Shown here: piece by piece, positions 30,870 to 40,961 of the stretch
Numbering within the stretch: position 1 is the stretch's first letter
Layout of the letters: each line of letters starts with the position of its first letter
Assembly (NCBI GenBank): GCA_905236455.1
Contig: CAJOPT010000073.1
Span: 1-64,000, forward strand
Reading direction: 5' to 3'
Length of the DNA stretch: 64,000 bases
Origin: an uncultured Prevotella sp.
GTDB taxonomy: Bacteria > Bacteroidota > Bacteroidia > Bacteroidales > Bacteroidaceae
Translations under genes and position numbers: made by a program
The notes under the pieces: generated by a model
What the model saw: the letters and a program-made list of their open reading frames with translations, nothing else
Told to the model about the DNA's origin: nothing
Databases searched by the model: none

Positions 30870-32345
30870 ATGATATATATTCATTGGTTAGGAGTGTTTA
30901 TATATGCCCTGGTAGTCATTGCTGTGATAGTCAGGGTATTGATGGACAGGCTTCAGCCTGCTAAGACAATGGCATGGCTGTTGGTCTTGACATTCCTGCC
31001 TGTAGTGGGTATCGTATTATACTTTTTCTTTGGACAGAACACACGAAAAGAACGTATAATAACACAAAAAAGCCTTGATCAGCTAACGAAACGTTCTATG
31101 CTGGAGTTCGTTGAACAAAGAAACCTGATACTTCCAGAGGAGCATAAGGTTGTTATCAATCTATTTATTAATCAAAGTGCCGCACTCCCCTTTAAAGACA
31201 ATTCCATAGATATTTATACAAACGGTTATGAGTTCTTTCCGGCATTGTTAGCGGCAATATCACAAGCGAAGTCACATATACATCTTGTCTCATACATCTT
31301 TGAGGATGATCCGTTGGGCAATGTTGTCGCAGATGCCTTGATTAGCAAGGTTCGCGAAGGCGTGGAGGTGCGAGTAATCTATGATGATGTTGGTTGCTGG
31401 AAGGTAAAGAACCAATTTTTCGAGAGAATGAGAGAGGAAGGAATAGAGGTTCATCCGTTCCTTCCTGTCCGCTTCCCTTCATTTACAAGTAAGGTTAATT
31501 ACCGAAACCATAGGAAAATCTGTGTCATTGACGGGCAGATTGGCTTTATTGGTGGTATGAATATAGCCATGCGGTATGTAAAAGGTCGAAAAGGCAATTC
31601 TTATTGGCGTGACACTCATCTTAAAGTGCAAGGTTCGGCTGTCTATGGCTTGCAGCGTGCCTTCCTCATAGACTGGTACTTTGCCGATCGTACCCTTATT
31701 AGTAATAGGATGTATTATCCTGGGGTTAGCGGGGAATTTGGAAACTCTGAAAAGAATGGAGATGCCACACTTACAGGGACAACAAACCTATGTGCTGGCC
31801 TTATGCAGATTGTAACGAGTAATCCAACAAGTCCTTGGCCCGATATAGAGCAAGGGTACGTCAGAATACTTTTGGAGGCTAAGAGGTATGTCTATCTTGA
31901 GACTCCATATTTTCTGCCGACGGAGCCGATACTTTTTGCAATGCGTACGGCAGCTATCGCAGGAGTTGATATTCGGCTGATGCTTCCATTGCATGGTGAT
32001 GCTAAGATTGTGGAATGGGCATCACGCTCATATGTCATGCAGACAATAGAGGCAGGGGTTAAGGTTTATTTCTATAAGCCAGGATTCAATCACTCTAAGC
32101 TTCTTGTGAGCGATGATTCTATAGCTTCATGCGGCTCCGCAAATATTGATTTTCGTAGTTTTGAAAACAATTTTGAGGCGAATGTTTTTATATATGATAA
32201 GTCAATATGCCTTCAGATAAAAGAAGTCTTCCTCGTTGATCAGCAGCAATGTATTCTGTTGGATGACATGACTGATCTTGAGCATCGACCATTTGTCAAT
32301 CGTTTATGGGAAGCATTCGTCCGTCTTTTGTCTCCGTTGCTATAA
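30870..32345 (+). CDS. cls: Cardiolipin synthase (phospholipase D family)
   Basis: A 491-residue membrane enzyme that makes cardiolipin by phosphatidyl transfer. Two N-terminal membrane segments (about residues 4-24 and 34-54, the second ending VVGIVLYFFFGQNTRK) are followed by two phospholipase D halves. Their HKD motifs are NHRKICVIDGQIGFIGGMNIA and FNHSKLLVSDDSIASCGSANID. The start ATG at 30870 is two bases after the dnaG stop, implying co-transcription with dnaG. The length is typical for bacterial ClsA-type enzymes. Confidence 0.94.
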   Translation: MIYIHWLGVFIYALVVIAVIVRVLMDRLQPAKTMAWLLVLTFLPVVGIVLYFFFGQNTRKERIITQKSLDQLTKRSMLEFVEQRNLILPEEHKVVINLFINQSAALPFKDNSIDIYTNGYEFFPALLAAISQAKSHIHLVSYIFEDDPLGNVVADALISKVREGVEVRVIYDDVGCWKVKNQFFERMREEGIEVHPFLPVRFPSFTSKVNYRNHRKICVIDGQIGFIGGMNIAMRYVKGRKGNSYWRDTHLKVQGSAVYGLQRAFLIDWYFADRTLISNRMYYPGVSGEFGNSEKNGDATLTGTTNLCAGLMQIVTSNPTSPWPDIEQGYVRILLEAKRYVYLETPYFLPTEPILFAMRTAAIAGVDIRLMLPLHGDAKIVEWASRSYVMQTIEAGVKVYFYKPGFNHSKLLVSDDSIASCGSANIDFRSFENNFEANVFIYDKSICLQIKEVFLVDQQQCILLDDMTDLEHRPFVNRLWEAFVRLLSPLL

Positions 32346-32364
32346 TGTCTAAAATTTCCTTTTT

Positions 32365-32895
32365 TTATTTGAATATACTAAAGTTGACACTGCCATATGA
32401 ACGGTGTTCAACAAAGTTGGGGTGTCGTGTGAAGTCGTGATCTTTTCCGTGCTCAAATACGAATATTCCATTATCTTTCAATAGCTGATACTTAAAGATA
32501 AGGTCTGGAATTGTAGGCAACAGATCTAAAGAATATGGAGGATCTGCAAATATAAAGTCGAAAGTATGGTTGCATGTCTTTAAAAACCTGAACACGTCAC
32601 CACGAAGAAGTATGAGTTTCTCAGTGCCAATCTTTTTTATACACTGGCTAATAAAGTTAGCATGGTTGCGGTCTTTTTCCACGCTTATCACTTTCTCACA
32701 TCCTCTCGATACAAGTTCGAGGGAGATACTTCCTGTTCCTGCAAAAAGATCTAAGGCTGTAGACGCCTCAAAGTCAATATAGCCGTTTAGCACATTGAAG
32801 ATGTTCTCTTTTGCAAAATCGGTAGTGGGGCGGGCTTTAAAGGTCTTTGGAATCTCAAAATGCCGTCCCTTGTATTGTCCTGTGATAATTCTCAT
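32365..32895 (-). CDS. rsmD: 16S rRNA (guanine966-N2)-methyltransferase RsmD
   Basis: A 176-residue SAM-dependent methyltransferase that modifies G966 of 16S rRNA during small-subunit assembly. Seen: N-terminal MRIITGQYKGR, ARPTTDFAKENIFNVL, the SAM-binding block ALDLFAGTGSISLE and the catalytic motif DPPY in FIFADPPYSLDLL. The start at 32895 is chosen because MRIITG is the usual beginning and because its ATG overlaps the stop of the upstream DUF3822 gene by four bases. The frame stays open upstream but that part is inside the neighbour. Convergent with cls. Confidence 0.93.
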   Translation of the reverse strand: MRIITGQYKGRHFEIPKTFKARPTTDFAKENIFNVLNGYIDFEASTALDLFAGTGSISLELVSRGCEKVISVEKDRNHANFISQCIKKIGTEKLILLRGDVFRFLKTCNHTFDFIFADPPYSLDLLPTIPDLIFKYQLLKDNGIFVFEHGKDHDFTRHPNFVEHRSYGSVNFSIFK

Positions 32896-33698
32896 TTGTG
32901 GAGGAGTGTCAATAAGTCGTATGGTATATCTTGGAGTTTGTTCTCTTGTAATTGCGTGGGGTCTATACTCTGGCGAATGGTAAAGACACGTGTAAGGAAT
33001 CGGCGTAGTTGGTTCGTAAGCCATTCCTGATTTGGTATGTCACCTGCAATATGTAGTTCGTCTTCTTCTGCATTAAGTCCCAGTTGGTTCCATATATGAA
33101 GAAGATAATATAGTACATCATTGGCATGTGTTGTCTCAAATGTGTTGAAATACTTGAAACGGTTCTTTGCGAAGCAGAATACTTCCATTTTGTTATCGTG
33201 GAAATAAGCGAATAATTTTCCTCGTTCACCGATGAAACTGCGGTGGTACAGATGTTCCCACACAGGATGTGATACGGGAACGTATCGGACGTCACTGAAG
33301 TGATCGTCAATCACAACTTTTAGATCTTTGTTGATGGCAAAGACTGCGACGGCATTCTGTTCTGGTAGTATACAGTTAATGAACGGTGGCGTTGAGTTTG
33401 GGAAAGTATATGTGTAAAATGTTTCTTCGTGTTCTTCTTGATATTCATCTATTGGTGTGAGCATGACAGGAGCATCAAGCATTATTAATGCACAGTTACA
33501 ACCGCTTGACAGGAGTTCTGATGTGCCAAAGGCTTCCCTAAGGTTGGCTGCCATGGAAATACTGTTGTTTACAGGATATTGTTCGTAGGCTGAAATGCCA
33601 TTTGAGCTATCTGTTTTTGGTATTGCAAATGACAATGACTCATCGCTTATACGAATAATAATCCGCTTTTTCGACTCTTGTAAATTTATTTTCTCCAT
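32892..33698 (-). CDS. DUF3822-type protein of unknown function
   Basis: A 268-residue soluble protein resembling the DUF3822 family, which I associate with Bacteroidota and an rsmD-adjacent position. It begins MEKINLQESKKRIIIRIS, contains ASKHA/actin-like alternations (SLSFAIPKTDSSNG, YYLLHIWNQLGLNAEEDELHIAGD) and has no signal peptide or membrane segment. Overlap of its stop with the rsmD start (ATGA) suggests translational coupling. The role is unknown; the linkage hints at ribosome assembly, which is inference. Confidence 0.7.
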   Translation of the reverse strand: MEKINLQESKKRIIIRISDESLSFAIPKTDSSNGISAYEQYPVNNSISMAANLREAFGTSELLSSGCNCALIMLDAPVMLTPIDEYQEEHEETFYTYTFPNSTPPFINCILPEQNAVAVFAINKDLKVVIDDHFSDVRYVPVSHPVWEHLYHRSFIGERGKLFAYFHDNKMEVFCFAKNRFKYFNTFETTHANDVLYYLLHIWNQLGLNAEEDELHIAGDIPNQEWLTNQLRRFLTRVFTIRQSIDPTQLQENKLQDIPYDLLTLLHK

Positions 33699-33710
33699 AG
33701 TTGTTTATTT

Positions 33711-34193
33711 TTATTCCCAGTTGCCAGCATTGTTGTTGGCTGATGTAAGATCTCCTATCCTTAGACCTGGATAGTGTCCTGACTCGTTGGCATTTTCTAT
33801 AAGGTTGGCAATAGAGTTTTCATCGAGTCCGTTGAGATATTGCTGATATTGTGCTCCACATTCCATTAAGGGAGTCTGTTTTCCGGATTTCTCAGTTTGC
33901 ATGGTAGCGGCAAGCTCAAATCTTTCTTCGTCAGAGTAGGGTATTAATGTAATAGAGTCTGCTAAGAATCCTCCTTTGATAAGCGTGGCAAAGTCTCCGG
34001 AATAAACCCCGGTCACTTTTTTGTAGCTCTCTTCAGCCTGTCGTATTGTAACGAGTCGCTCCTTTACAGTCTGCTCACGCTTCTCTCGTTCTTCTTGGAA
34101 CCTCATAGGACTGTAGACGCTAAGGAAGCAAATTAATATTAGTGCGAAGACACAACATGTTAGTATAAAATGGTTGTTTATTTTTTGTCTCAT
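33711..34193 (-). CDS. Hypothetical protein with one N-terminal membrane anchor
   Basis: A 160-residue protein with a membrane helix at about residues 9-28 (FILTCCVFALILICFLSVYS), then a charged coiled-coil-like stretch (QEEREKREQTVKERLVTIRQAEESYKKVTG) and a small soluble domain ending in NNAGNWE. The layout (short cytoplasmic tail, anchor, helix, globular part, VYSGDFATLIKGGFL) recalls pilin-like or cell-division accessory proteins, but no family is recognised. First gene of the minus-strand group with DUF3822 and rsmD; the gap to DUF3822 is 12 bases. A TACTTTTG box on this strand (34234-34241) could be its -7 region. Confidence 0.7.
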   Translation of the reverse strand: MRQKINNHFILTCCVFALILICFLSVYSPMRFQEEREKREQTVKERLVTIRQAEESYKKVTGVYSGDFATLIKGGFLADSITLIPYSDEERFELAATMQTEKSGKQTPLMECGAQYQQYLNGLDENSIANLIENANESGHYPGLRIGDLTSANNNAGNWE

Positions 34194-34304
34194 TTCTGGT
34201 TATTTAATCAAAAAATGCATTATCTTTGTGGTGCAAAAGTACAAAAAATAGTGTTGAGTGATAAGGGATGAGTGTTAAAAACTCAAAACTTAAAACTGAA
34301 AAGA

Positions 34305-35783
34305 ATGCTTGTTGATGAATTAATATATCAAATACGTAAAGAGTTCGGCTTTGACCCGACTATTGGACAACAACATGTACTGAACGTCTTTGCCGATTTC
34401 ATGACAGACAGAGACCCACGTGTCGTAATGGTTCTACGTGGAGCCGCAGGGACAGGTAAAACTTCTCTTGCCAGTGCGATAGTACGCACGATGGTCTGTC
34501 TGAGGCAGAAAGTTATGTTGCTGGCTCCCACAGGTCGTGCGGCTAAAGTTTTCTCCTTGCATGCTGGTTTTTCAGCATTTACTATTCACAGGAAGATATA
34601 TCTTCGGCGTACATTTGATGGCTTTGGCGGGATGTTCACTCTTAATTATAACAAGCTGAAAGACACCTTATTTTTTGTTGATGAGTCTTCAATGATTTCC
34701 AACGAAGGTTATCAGGATGCGGCATTCGGCTCAGGAAGACTTCTCGATGACCTCATCCGCTTTGTTTATAGTGGACAAAACTGTCGTATGATGCTTATTG
34801 GTGATAAGGCTCAGCTGCCGCCAGTAGGCGAATTGGAGTCACCAGCATTGTCAGGTACTGTGTTGTCAATGTCTGGATTAAAAGTCTATGAATGTGATCT
34901 TGATGAAGTATTGCGGCAAAGTCAGACGAGTGGTATTCTGTATAATGCTACTGTAATAAGACGTATGATAACTCATGATGCTGTTACGCAGATGCCATGC
35001 GTACGTTTCACAGGTTTTCCGGATATTAAACTTGTTCCTGGTGATGAATTGATAGAGAGTCTTGCCTCAAGTTATTCCAAAGTTGGTGTTGACGAGACAA
35101 TGGTAGTTACTCGTTCAAACAAACGTGCAAATGTTTACAACCTTGGTATTAGAAACACCATCTTGGGTAGGGAAGAAGAACTTACTTCTGGGGATCGTTT
35201 GATGGTGGTGCGTAATAATTACTTTTGGACTGAAATGTGGGATCGAGTTAATGATAACGCAAATAATGGCACTCAATCCTTAAGTGATAAGGGGAAATTT
35301 GACTTTATTGCTAATGGTGACATTGCAGTGGTGCAACGAGTGCGTAATGTAAGGGAACTTTATGGGTTTCGTTTTGCTGATGTTTGGTTGCAATTTCCAG
35401 ATTATGACGATGAGGAGATTTCCCTTACAATACTGTTAGACACATTGCAGGCAGAGGCTCCAGCGCTGACACATGAGCAACAAGAGAGACTCTTTAACTC
35501 TGTGCTCGAGGATTATGCGGACATTCCAAGGAAGTCGGAGCGTATGAAAAAATTAAAAGAAGACAGATATTATAATTCCTTACAGGTAAAGTATGGTTAT
35601 GCGGTAACTTGTCATAAAGCTCAAGGTGGGCAATGGGAGCATGTATATTTGGATCAGGGCTATATGACAGATGATATGTTGTCACCTGACTATATACACT
35701 GGCTTTATACAGCCTTTACTCGCGCTGTCGAGTGTTTGTATTTAGTCAATTGGCCTAAGGCGATGACTGAGATAGAGAGATAA
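34305..35783 (+). CDS. RecD-like superfamily 1 DNA helicase
   Basis: A 492-residue helicase with Walker A GAAGTGKTSL near residue 45, Walker B-like FVDESSM, a GDKAQLPPVGE motif and a C-terminal UvrD-like block YAVTCHKAQGGQWEHVYLD, with LYTAFTRA near the end. It belongs with stand-alone RecD-type ATPases found in Bacteroidota, probably acting in recombination or repair as an ATP-dependent 5'-3' helicase. ATG 34305 is preferred to an upstream GTG at 34272, which would add 11 residues read from an AT-rich leader. A TATCTTTG box lies at 34221-34228. The phosphopantetheinyl transferase gene follows after 25 bases. Confidence 0.85.
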   Translation: MLVDELIYQIRKEFGFDPTIGQQHVLNVFADFMTDRDPRVVMVLRGAAGTGKTSLASAIVRTMVCLRQKVMLLAPTGRAAKVFSLHAGFSAFTIHRKIYLRRTFDGFGGMFTLNYNKLKDTLFFVDESSMISNEGYQDAAFGSGRLLDDLIRFVYSGQNCRMMLIGDKAQLPPVGELESPALSGTVLSMSGLKVYECDLDEVLRQSQTSGILYNATVIRRMITHDAVTQMPCVRFTGFPDIKLVPGDELIESLASSYSKVGVDETMVVTRSNKRANVYNLGIRNTILGREEELTSGDRLMVVRNNYFWTEMWDRVNDNANNGTQSLSDKGKFDFIANGDIAVVQRVRNVRELYGFRFADVWLQFPDYDDEEISLTILLDTLQAEAPALTHEQQERLFNSVLEDYADIPRKSERMKKLKEDRYYNSLQVKYGYAVTCHKAQGGQWEHVYLDQGYMTDDMLSPDYIHWLYTAFTRAVECLYLVNWPKAMTEIER

Positions 35784-35808
35784 AAGATTATAAAAGAAGA
35801 TTGGGAAT

Positions 35809-36411
35809 ATGATATATATTAATGAACATATTAACGACATTAACCTTTCTGTTGCGTTACAAGAGATTTCTGATCAGAGGCGAGAACAGGCTTTGAAGTT
35901 CAAGAATGAGTTAGGACAGCGTCTTTGTGTTGCCGCTTATTTGTTGCTAAAGCAAGGTTTGCGTGAAGAATATGGAATTATCGATAATCCTATTTTTGGC
36001 TATGGTGATTATGGTAAGCCATTTATAGTAGATCATCCAGATATATTCTTCAATATGAGTCATTGCCGGGAGGCTGCCATTTGTGTGTTGAGCGACTCAC
36101 CTGTAGGAGTAGACATAGAGACAATACGGTCATTTAAAGAATCCTTGGTTAATTATACTATGAATGAGAGTGAATGTAATCAGATAGAAAACGCAGACCA
36201 TCCAGAGGTCGAATTTATTAGGTTGTGGACAATGAAAGAGAGTCTGATGAAACTCACAGGAAAGGGAATCAGTAATAATATGAAAGACATTCTCACGGAT
36301 GAGGTTGATTTCACGACCGTGGAATGTCTTGATAGAGGGTATATCTATACGATAGCCAGAAAGCGAGAAACTTTAGCAACAGAGAAAAAGCTATTTACTC
36401 TGGCTGTATAA
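35809..36411 (+). CDS. 4'-Phosphopantetheinyl transferase (Sfp/AcpT type)
   Basis: A 200-residue enzyme that loads the phosphopantetheine arm from CoA onto carrier proteins. The two family motifs are present: GVDIE (Asp102, Glu104) for magnesium binding and WTMKESLMKLTGKG (Trp140, Lys143, Glu144). The N-terminal half, with FGYGDYGKPFI and FFNMSH, fits the pseudo-dimeric Sfp fold. No carrier-protein or synthase gene is nearby, so the target may be the fatty-acid acyl carrier protein or another carrier elsewhere. Its 3' end overlaps the convergent leucine-rich repeat gene by 17 bases. Confidence 0.9.
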   Translation: MIYINEHINDINLSVALQEISDQRREQALKFKNELGQRLCVAAYLLLKQGLREEYGIIDNPIFGYGDYGKPFIVDHPDIFFNMSHCREAAICVLSDSPVGVDIETIRSFKESLVNYTMNESECNQIENADHPEVEFIRLWTMKESLMKLTGKGISNNMKDILTDEVDFTTVECLDRGYIYTIARKRETLATEKKLFTLAV

Positions 36412-37519
36412 AGGCGAATTTTTTCCATTGCTTATCCTGATTGAACGCAATGAAGGCACTGCTACGAACCTTTAGGGTTCCTTCCATTAAGGTAGACTTG
36501 GCAAAGGTGCTACCGCTAATCTTGGGTGGAATTGCTCCCATTACTTTAACTGTCACCAGTCCTGCACATTTGTCAAAGGCATCTCCGCCAATACTTTTTA
36601 CCGCCACTGGAATTACAATAGAGGTGATGCTGGCACAGCCATAGAAGGCATCACTGCCAATGTCCTTTACGGAATTTGGAATTGATATACTTTCAAGACT
36701 GGCGCAGTTCTTGAAAAAGCCACTGGGAACTCTCTTTATTCCTGATGGGAAGTTGGCAACACGAAGGTTGCTACAATCCTCGAAGACACTTGTCCCGAGA
36801 TATGCCACGGAGTTGGGCACATCTATGCTGTCTAAACTACTGCAACCGTTGAATGCGTCTCTGTCTATGGACTTCACCCCACGGGGGATGTCAATATTCT
36901 CAAGACTTCTACATTCGGCAAATGCATTGTTGCCAATTCCTGTCAGTCCATTTGGCAGTGTGATGGAACGCAGGTTCGTACAGCCCTTGAACATGGCATT
37001 GGGCACTTCCTTGATAGTTGCGGGAATGGTATATTCCTCTAATGAGCTACAGCCACGAAAAACTCCGCTACCCATTTTCTTGATATTCGCAGTGAAGATT
37101 ACTTCGGTAAGGCTGCTACAATCCTCAAACATACCGCTCGCTATCTCTGTTATCTTAGCAGGAATGGTAACGGAAGTAAGGCTTGAACAGCCTTTGAAAG
37201 CCTCAGCGCCAATCTTTGTGATGATTGAAGGCAATGCTATGGATGTCATACCAGAGCTTCCGGAAAATGCACCGGCACCAATCTCCTCTACGTAACAGGT
37301 GATGCTGTCAAGTGTTATCTTCTCAGGAATGACAATGTCACCTATGTATGGCTCATTGCCTTTCACTACAGTTGCAGTTTCCTTTTTTATGTTTATCTGG
37401 TATGCGATACCATCGATTATTGCTTTGTTCTTTCCAAACTTGAAATCAATGGCGCAAACGGGAACTACCATGCCAAGTAAGAGCACGATTAGTAGGACGG
37501 ACTGTAGCTTCTTTTTCAT
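36395..37519 (-). CDS. Secreted leucine-rich repeat protein, BspA type
   Basis: A 374-residue exported protein. Signal peptide MKKKLQSVLLIVLLLGMVVPVCA. The mature part has about ten LRR_5 repeats of roughly 23 residues with the pattern aF.gCssL.si.ip..i..Ig (for example AFNGCSSLDSIDVPNSVAYLG). Such proteins in Prevotella and Bacteroides relatives are surface or secreted adhesins; the ligand is unknown. No type IX-like C-terminal tail is seen; it ends with a stretch around AFIAFNQDKQWKKFAF. Start at ATG 37519 rather than 37549, since MKKK begins a proper signal peptide. It lies 10 bases after alaS on the same strand. Confidence 0.85.
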   Translation of the reverse strand: MKKKLQSVLLIVLLLGMVVPVCAIDFKFGKNKAIIDGIAYQINIKKETATVVKGNEPYIGDIVIPEKITLDSITCYVEEIGAGAFSGSSGMTSIALPSIITKIGAEAFKGCSSLTSVTIPAKITEIASGMFEDCSSLTEVIFTANIKKMGSGVFRGCSSLEEYTIPATIKEVPNAMFKGCTNLRSITLPNGLTGIGNNAFAECRSLENIDIPRGVKSIDRDAFNGCSSLDSIDVPNSVAYLGTSVFEDCSNLRVANFPSGIKRVPSGFFKNCASLESISIPNSVKDIGSDAFYGCASITSIVIPVAVKSIGGDAFDKCAGLVTVKVMGAIPPKISGSTFAKSTLMEGTLKVRSSAFIAFNQDKQWKKFAFIQPE

Positions 37520-37529
37520 GAAATGAGAA

Positions 37530-40211
37530 TTATAGGTTTGCCAATTCAATCACCTTGTCTACCGCGGCACTAATGCCATCGAGGTTCTTGCCACCAGCAC
37601 TTGCGAAATGTGGTTGACCGCCTCCACCGCCTTGAATTAGCTTGGCTGCCTCACGTACCATCTGTCCGGCATTCAAACTGTGTTGCTTTACCATGTCTTC
37701 ACTGAGCATGACACTCAGCAATGGCTTGTTGCCTGCAGTTGACCCGATGACGCATAATAGACTTTCGGGGATAGCCTCACGTATCTTGAAAACGAGGTCT
37801 TTGGCAGCGGCAGCCTCGATAGGGAGCACAGCCTTTACAACCTTAGCGCCATTAATTTGCGTTGCGCGTTCAATCAATGAGGTCTTCATCCTTTCCACTG
37901 CCTGTGCTTGGAACTTCTCGATATCTTTCTTCATGCTGTCATGCTCTTCCATGTATTTGGCTATGACTCCTTTGAGATCCTTGGCATTATTGAACATAGC
38001 CTTTAATGCGCGTACGGTGTCTTCCATAAGATAAATAGCCTCTTCGCAATTCTTGCCGGTGATAGCCTCAATGCGTCGTATGCCGGCAGCGACACTTGCC
38101 TCGCTGAGAATCTTAAACATTCCGATGCGACCAGTGCTTTGAGCATGAATACCACCACAGAACTCACAGGAAGGACCAAAGCGTACGACACGTACCTTGT
38201 CACCGTATTTCTCTCCAAATAGTGCAATAGCGCCAAGCTTCTTGGCTTCTTCCAAAGGAGTGTCACGATGTTCGTCAAGTGGAAGGTCTTGTCTTATAAG
38301 CTCATTAACCAACCGCTCAACCTCGCGTAGCTGTTCGTCTGTAACCTTTTCGAAATGTGAGAAGTCAAAGCGTAGAGTATCTGGACTGACGTATGAGCCT
38401 TTCTGTTCTACATGGTCACCGACAACTTGTTTCAATGCATAATCGAGAAGGTGGGTTGCTGTGTGGTTGGCGGCACTGGCTGTACGCTTGTCAATATCTA
38501 CACATGCCATGAAGTCTGCCGTAATGTCTTTCGGCAGTTCTTTCACGATATGTATACTTTGGTTGTTTTCCCGCTTGGTGTCAATAATGTTGACAGTCTC
38601 GTTTTCACTAACCAGTACACCCTGATCACCTACCTGTCCACCCATCTCTCCATAGAAGGGTGTGTTGTCAAGTACGAGCTCGTAATACGTATTCTTCTTC
38701 TGTTTCACTTGTCGGTAGCGCAGAATATGACATTCATATTCCGTGTAGTCATAGCCAACAAATTGTTGCTCGGCATTCTCAGATCCAGATACGATTATCC
38801 AGTCTCCATTCTCTACTTGTGCGGCATTACGGGCTCGTTCCTTTTGCTTCAGCATCTCAGCGTTGAACTGATCCTCATCAACAGTATATCCGTTCTCACG
38901 GCAGATTAGTTCTGTCAAGTCAAGTGGGAAACCGTATGTGTCGAACAGTCGGAAAGCATCTGTGCCGTCAAGGACTGTTTTTCCGTGTGCTTTCAGCTCG
39001 TCCATGGCACCGTTAAGCAGGTTTATGCCTCTCTCCAGCGTACGGAGGAAGGAGTCTTCCTCCTCCTTGATAACTCTGCCGATTAGTTCCTGCTGGGCAG
39101 GCAGTTCGGGATAGGCTTGACCCATCTCCTGAATAAATACAGGTAAGAGCTTGAACATAAAGGCTTTTTTTTGCCCTAAGAATGTATATGCATAGCGAAC
39201 GGCACGTCTGAGGATACGTCTGATGACGTAGCCAGCCTTGGCATTGCTCGGTAGCTGACCGTCGGCAATGGAGAATGCAACTGCGCGCAAGTGGTCAGCG
39301 ATAACTCGCATAGCAATGTTTATCTGCTCGGAGCTGTAGGATTCTTCAGATTTTCCGGAATCTCCGGAGTTTCCAGATTCTTCGGTAGTATACTTAAGAC
39401 CAGTGAGCCTCTCCTCTTCCTTGATTATCGGCTGGAAGATATCTGTGTCGTAATTGGAATGTTTGCCTTGCAAAGCGCGGACAAGACGCTCGAATCCCAT
39501 TCCTGTGTCGATGACGTTCATAGACAGTTTCTCAAGGTTGCCGTCTGCCTTGCGGTTGAACTGCATAAACACTAAATTCCAGATCTCTATGACTTGTGGG
39601 TTGTCTTTGTTGACTAATTCACGGCCGGGAACAGCAGCCTTTTCCTCTTCGGTGCGAGAGTCGAGGTGAATCTCTGAGCAAGGTCCGCAAGGACCCGTGT
39701 CGCCCATCTCCCAGAAGTTATCATGCTTGTTTCCGTTAATGATGTGGTCAGCTGGTACATGCTTTGCCCAGTATCCGGCAGCTTCGTCATCACGCTCCAG
39801 ACCTTCTTTCTGGTCTCCTTCAAAGACGGTAACGTACAGATCTTTCGGGTCAAGCTTCAAAACGTCTACTAAGTATTCCCACGCCATGTCAATGGCACCT
39901 TCTTTAAAATAGTCACCGAAAGACCAGTTACCAAGCATCTCAAACATGGTATGGTGATAGGTGTCGTGTCCTACCTCCTCCAAGTCATTGTGCTTGCCGC
40001 TTACACGCAAACATTTCTGGGAGTCGGCTCTACGACGTGGCTCTGGTTGTTTTGTCCCGAGGATGACGTCCTTCCATTGGTTCATTCCTGCGTTGGTGAA
40101 CATCAATGTGGGGTCATCCTTGACAACCATCGGGGCTGATGGTACTATTACATGTCCTTTCGACTCAAAATACTTTTTATAAGAGTCGCGAATCTCATTA
40201 GCTGTCATCAT
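37530..40211 (-). CDS. alaS: Alanine-tRNA ligase
   Basis: An 893-residue class II aminoacyl-tRNA synthetase charging tRNA-Ala. Order of domains: catalytic core ([29 protein letters not shown]), tRNA-recognition region, editing domain with zinc ligands NHTATHLL (His583, His587) and CEFCGGIHA, and a C-terminal DHHA1 domain ending [14 protein letters not shown]. An unusual low-complexity segment [15 protein letters not shown] sits near residues 274-294, between motif 2-like sequence and the helix [11 protein letters not shown]. The start may be Met1 or Met2 (40211 or 40208). A promoter-like TAACTTTG (40288-40295, minus strand) lies upstream, divergent from the MerR gene. Confidence 0.95.
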   Translation of the reverse strand: MMTANEIRDSYKKYFESKGHVIVPSAPMVVKDDPTLMFTNAGMNQWKDVILGTKQPEPRRRADSQKCLRVSGKHNDLEEVGHDTYHHTMFEMLGNWSFGDYFKEGAIDMAWEYLVDVLKLDPKDLYVTVFEGDQKEGLERDDEAAGYWAKHVPADHIINGNKHDNFWEMGDTGPCGPCSEIHLDSRTEEEKAAVPGRELVNKDNPQVIEIWNLVFMQFNRKADGNLEKLSMNVIDTGMGFERLVRALQGKHSNYDTDIFQPIIKEEERLTGLKYTTEESGNSGDSGKSEESYSSEQINIAMRVIADHLRAVAFSIADGQLPSNAKAGYVIRRILRRAVRYAYTFLGQKKAFMFKLLPVFIQEMGQAYPELPAQQELIGRVIKEEEDSFLRTLERGINLLNGAMDELKAHGKTVLDGTDAFRLFDTYGFPLDLTELICRENGYTVDEDQFNAEMLKQKERARNAAQVENGDWIIVSGSENAEQQFVGYDYTEYECHILRYRQVKQKKNTYYELVLDNTPFYGEMGGQVGDQGVLVSENETVNIIDTKRENNQSIHIVKELPKDITADFMACVDIDKRTASAANHTATHLLDYALKQVVGDHVEQKGSYVSPDTLRFDFSHFEKVTDEQLREVERLVNELIRQDLPLDEHRDTPLEEAKKLGAIALFGEKYGDKVRVVRFGPSCEFCGGIHAQSTGRIGMFKILSEASVAAGIRRIEAITGKNCEEAIYLMEDTVRALKAMFNNAKDLKGVIAKYMEEHDSMKKDIEKFQAQAVERMKTSLIERATQINGAKVVKAVLPIEAAAAKDLVFKIREAIPESLLCVIGSTAGNKPLLSVMLSEDMVKQHSLNAGQMVREAAKLIQGGGGGQPHFASAGGKNLDGISAAVDKVIELANL

Positions 40212-40406
40212 ATTATTTTGGTTTTACTGATTTGCGATTAGTGATATTTTTCTTGTGAGATGATTTCTTTTTTATCAAAAAACACGGCAAAGTTACAAAA
40301 TTATTCATAAATATTTTATACCTTTGCAAAAAATATAAGTAATTAATAGCAAATCAGTTGTTTTACTGAACACAATTAAGTTGTGATTAGCAAAAAAATC
40401 GTATCA

Positions 40407-40754
40407 ATGACACTGAATAAGGAAAAAAATCTAAAGCTGTATTACTCCATTAAAGAAGTAGCTCAGATGCTGGATGTCAATGAGAGTCTTCTAAGGTATT
40501 GGGAAACTGAGTTTCCGCATTTAAAACCAAAGACTACAGGAAACCGTGTACGACAATATACGGAAAAGGATATTGAGCAAATCAAGGTCATTTACAATCT
40601 TGTGAAGGTAAGGGGGTTCAAGATTGCCGCTGCGCGTAAGATGCTCAATCAGAACAGAAGTGGGGTAGAGAAGCAGGCTGAGATTCTTGAGACACTGACA
40701 GCTGTTCGCGAGGAACTGAAGGCTATCAAAGTGCAATTGGGCGGATTGGAGTAA
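40407..40754 (+). CDS. MerR-family transcriptional regulator
   Basis: A 115-residue DNA-binding protein: the winged helix-turn-helix YYSIKEVAQMLDVNESLLRYWETEFPHLKP covers about residues 12-41, the second half RQYTEKDIEQIKVIYNLVKVRGFKIAAARKML follows, and a short dimerisation helix ends the protein. There is no effector domain, as in the short MerR proteins widespread in Bacteroidota. Start ATG 40407 is preferred; a GTG at 40383 would add eight residues. A TACCTTTG box at 40319-40326 may be its promoter. A strong hairpin follows at 40801. Targets unknown. Confidence 0.85.
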   Translation: MTLNKEKNLKLYYSIKEVAQMLDVNESLLRYWETEFPHLKPKTTGNRVRQYTEKDIEQIKVIYNLVKVRGFKIAAARKMLNQNRSGVEKQAEILETLTAVREELKAIKVQLGGLE

Positions 40755-40800
40755 AGTCTTTATAGCATCTCTTAATTTCTATAATCCGACAATATATATA

Positions 40801-40832
40801 CAAAAAGAGGATACCGAGGTATCCTCTTTTTG
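40801..40832. terminator. Terminator after the MerR gene
   Basis: CAAAAAGAGGATAC (40801-40814) pairs perfectly with GTATCCTCTTTTTG (40819-40832) around CGAG. The A and T runs suit termination on both strands. Confidence 0.88.
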
Positions 40833-40855
40833 TAATTCCTTAAAGGAATGTCTTT

Positions 40856-40915
40856 TTACTTGTTGATGAACTTTTTACCATTCTGCAGAACGATGCCCTT
40901 GTAAGAAGCATTTAC
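40856..40915 (-). pseudogene. Remnant of a secreted-protein 3' end
   Basis: On the minus strand this 60-base piece reads VNASYKGIVLQNGKKFINK and a TAA stop. It matches the C-terminus of the secreted protein at 47109-48059 (VNASYKGIVLQNGKKYINK) almost base for base. Upstream sequence (DRILRC) no longer resembles that gene and no long ORF leads into it. It is probably the leftover of a related gene lost by deletion, or of a recombination between C-terminal sorting-domain sequences. Confidence 0.75.
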
Positions 40916-40961
40916 ACAACGCAGGATTCTATCTGAGAATAATAGAAAGGTGAGATAACTA

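Noticed and set aside
38511-38540. GAAGTCTGCCGTAATGTC followed by TTTCGGCAG in alaS resembles hairpin A of the PHR family
   Set aside because: The stem is only six pairs with a longer loop, there is no linker or hairpin B, and the encoded LPKDITADF fits ordinary AlaS sequence. Probably chance.
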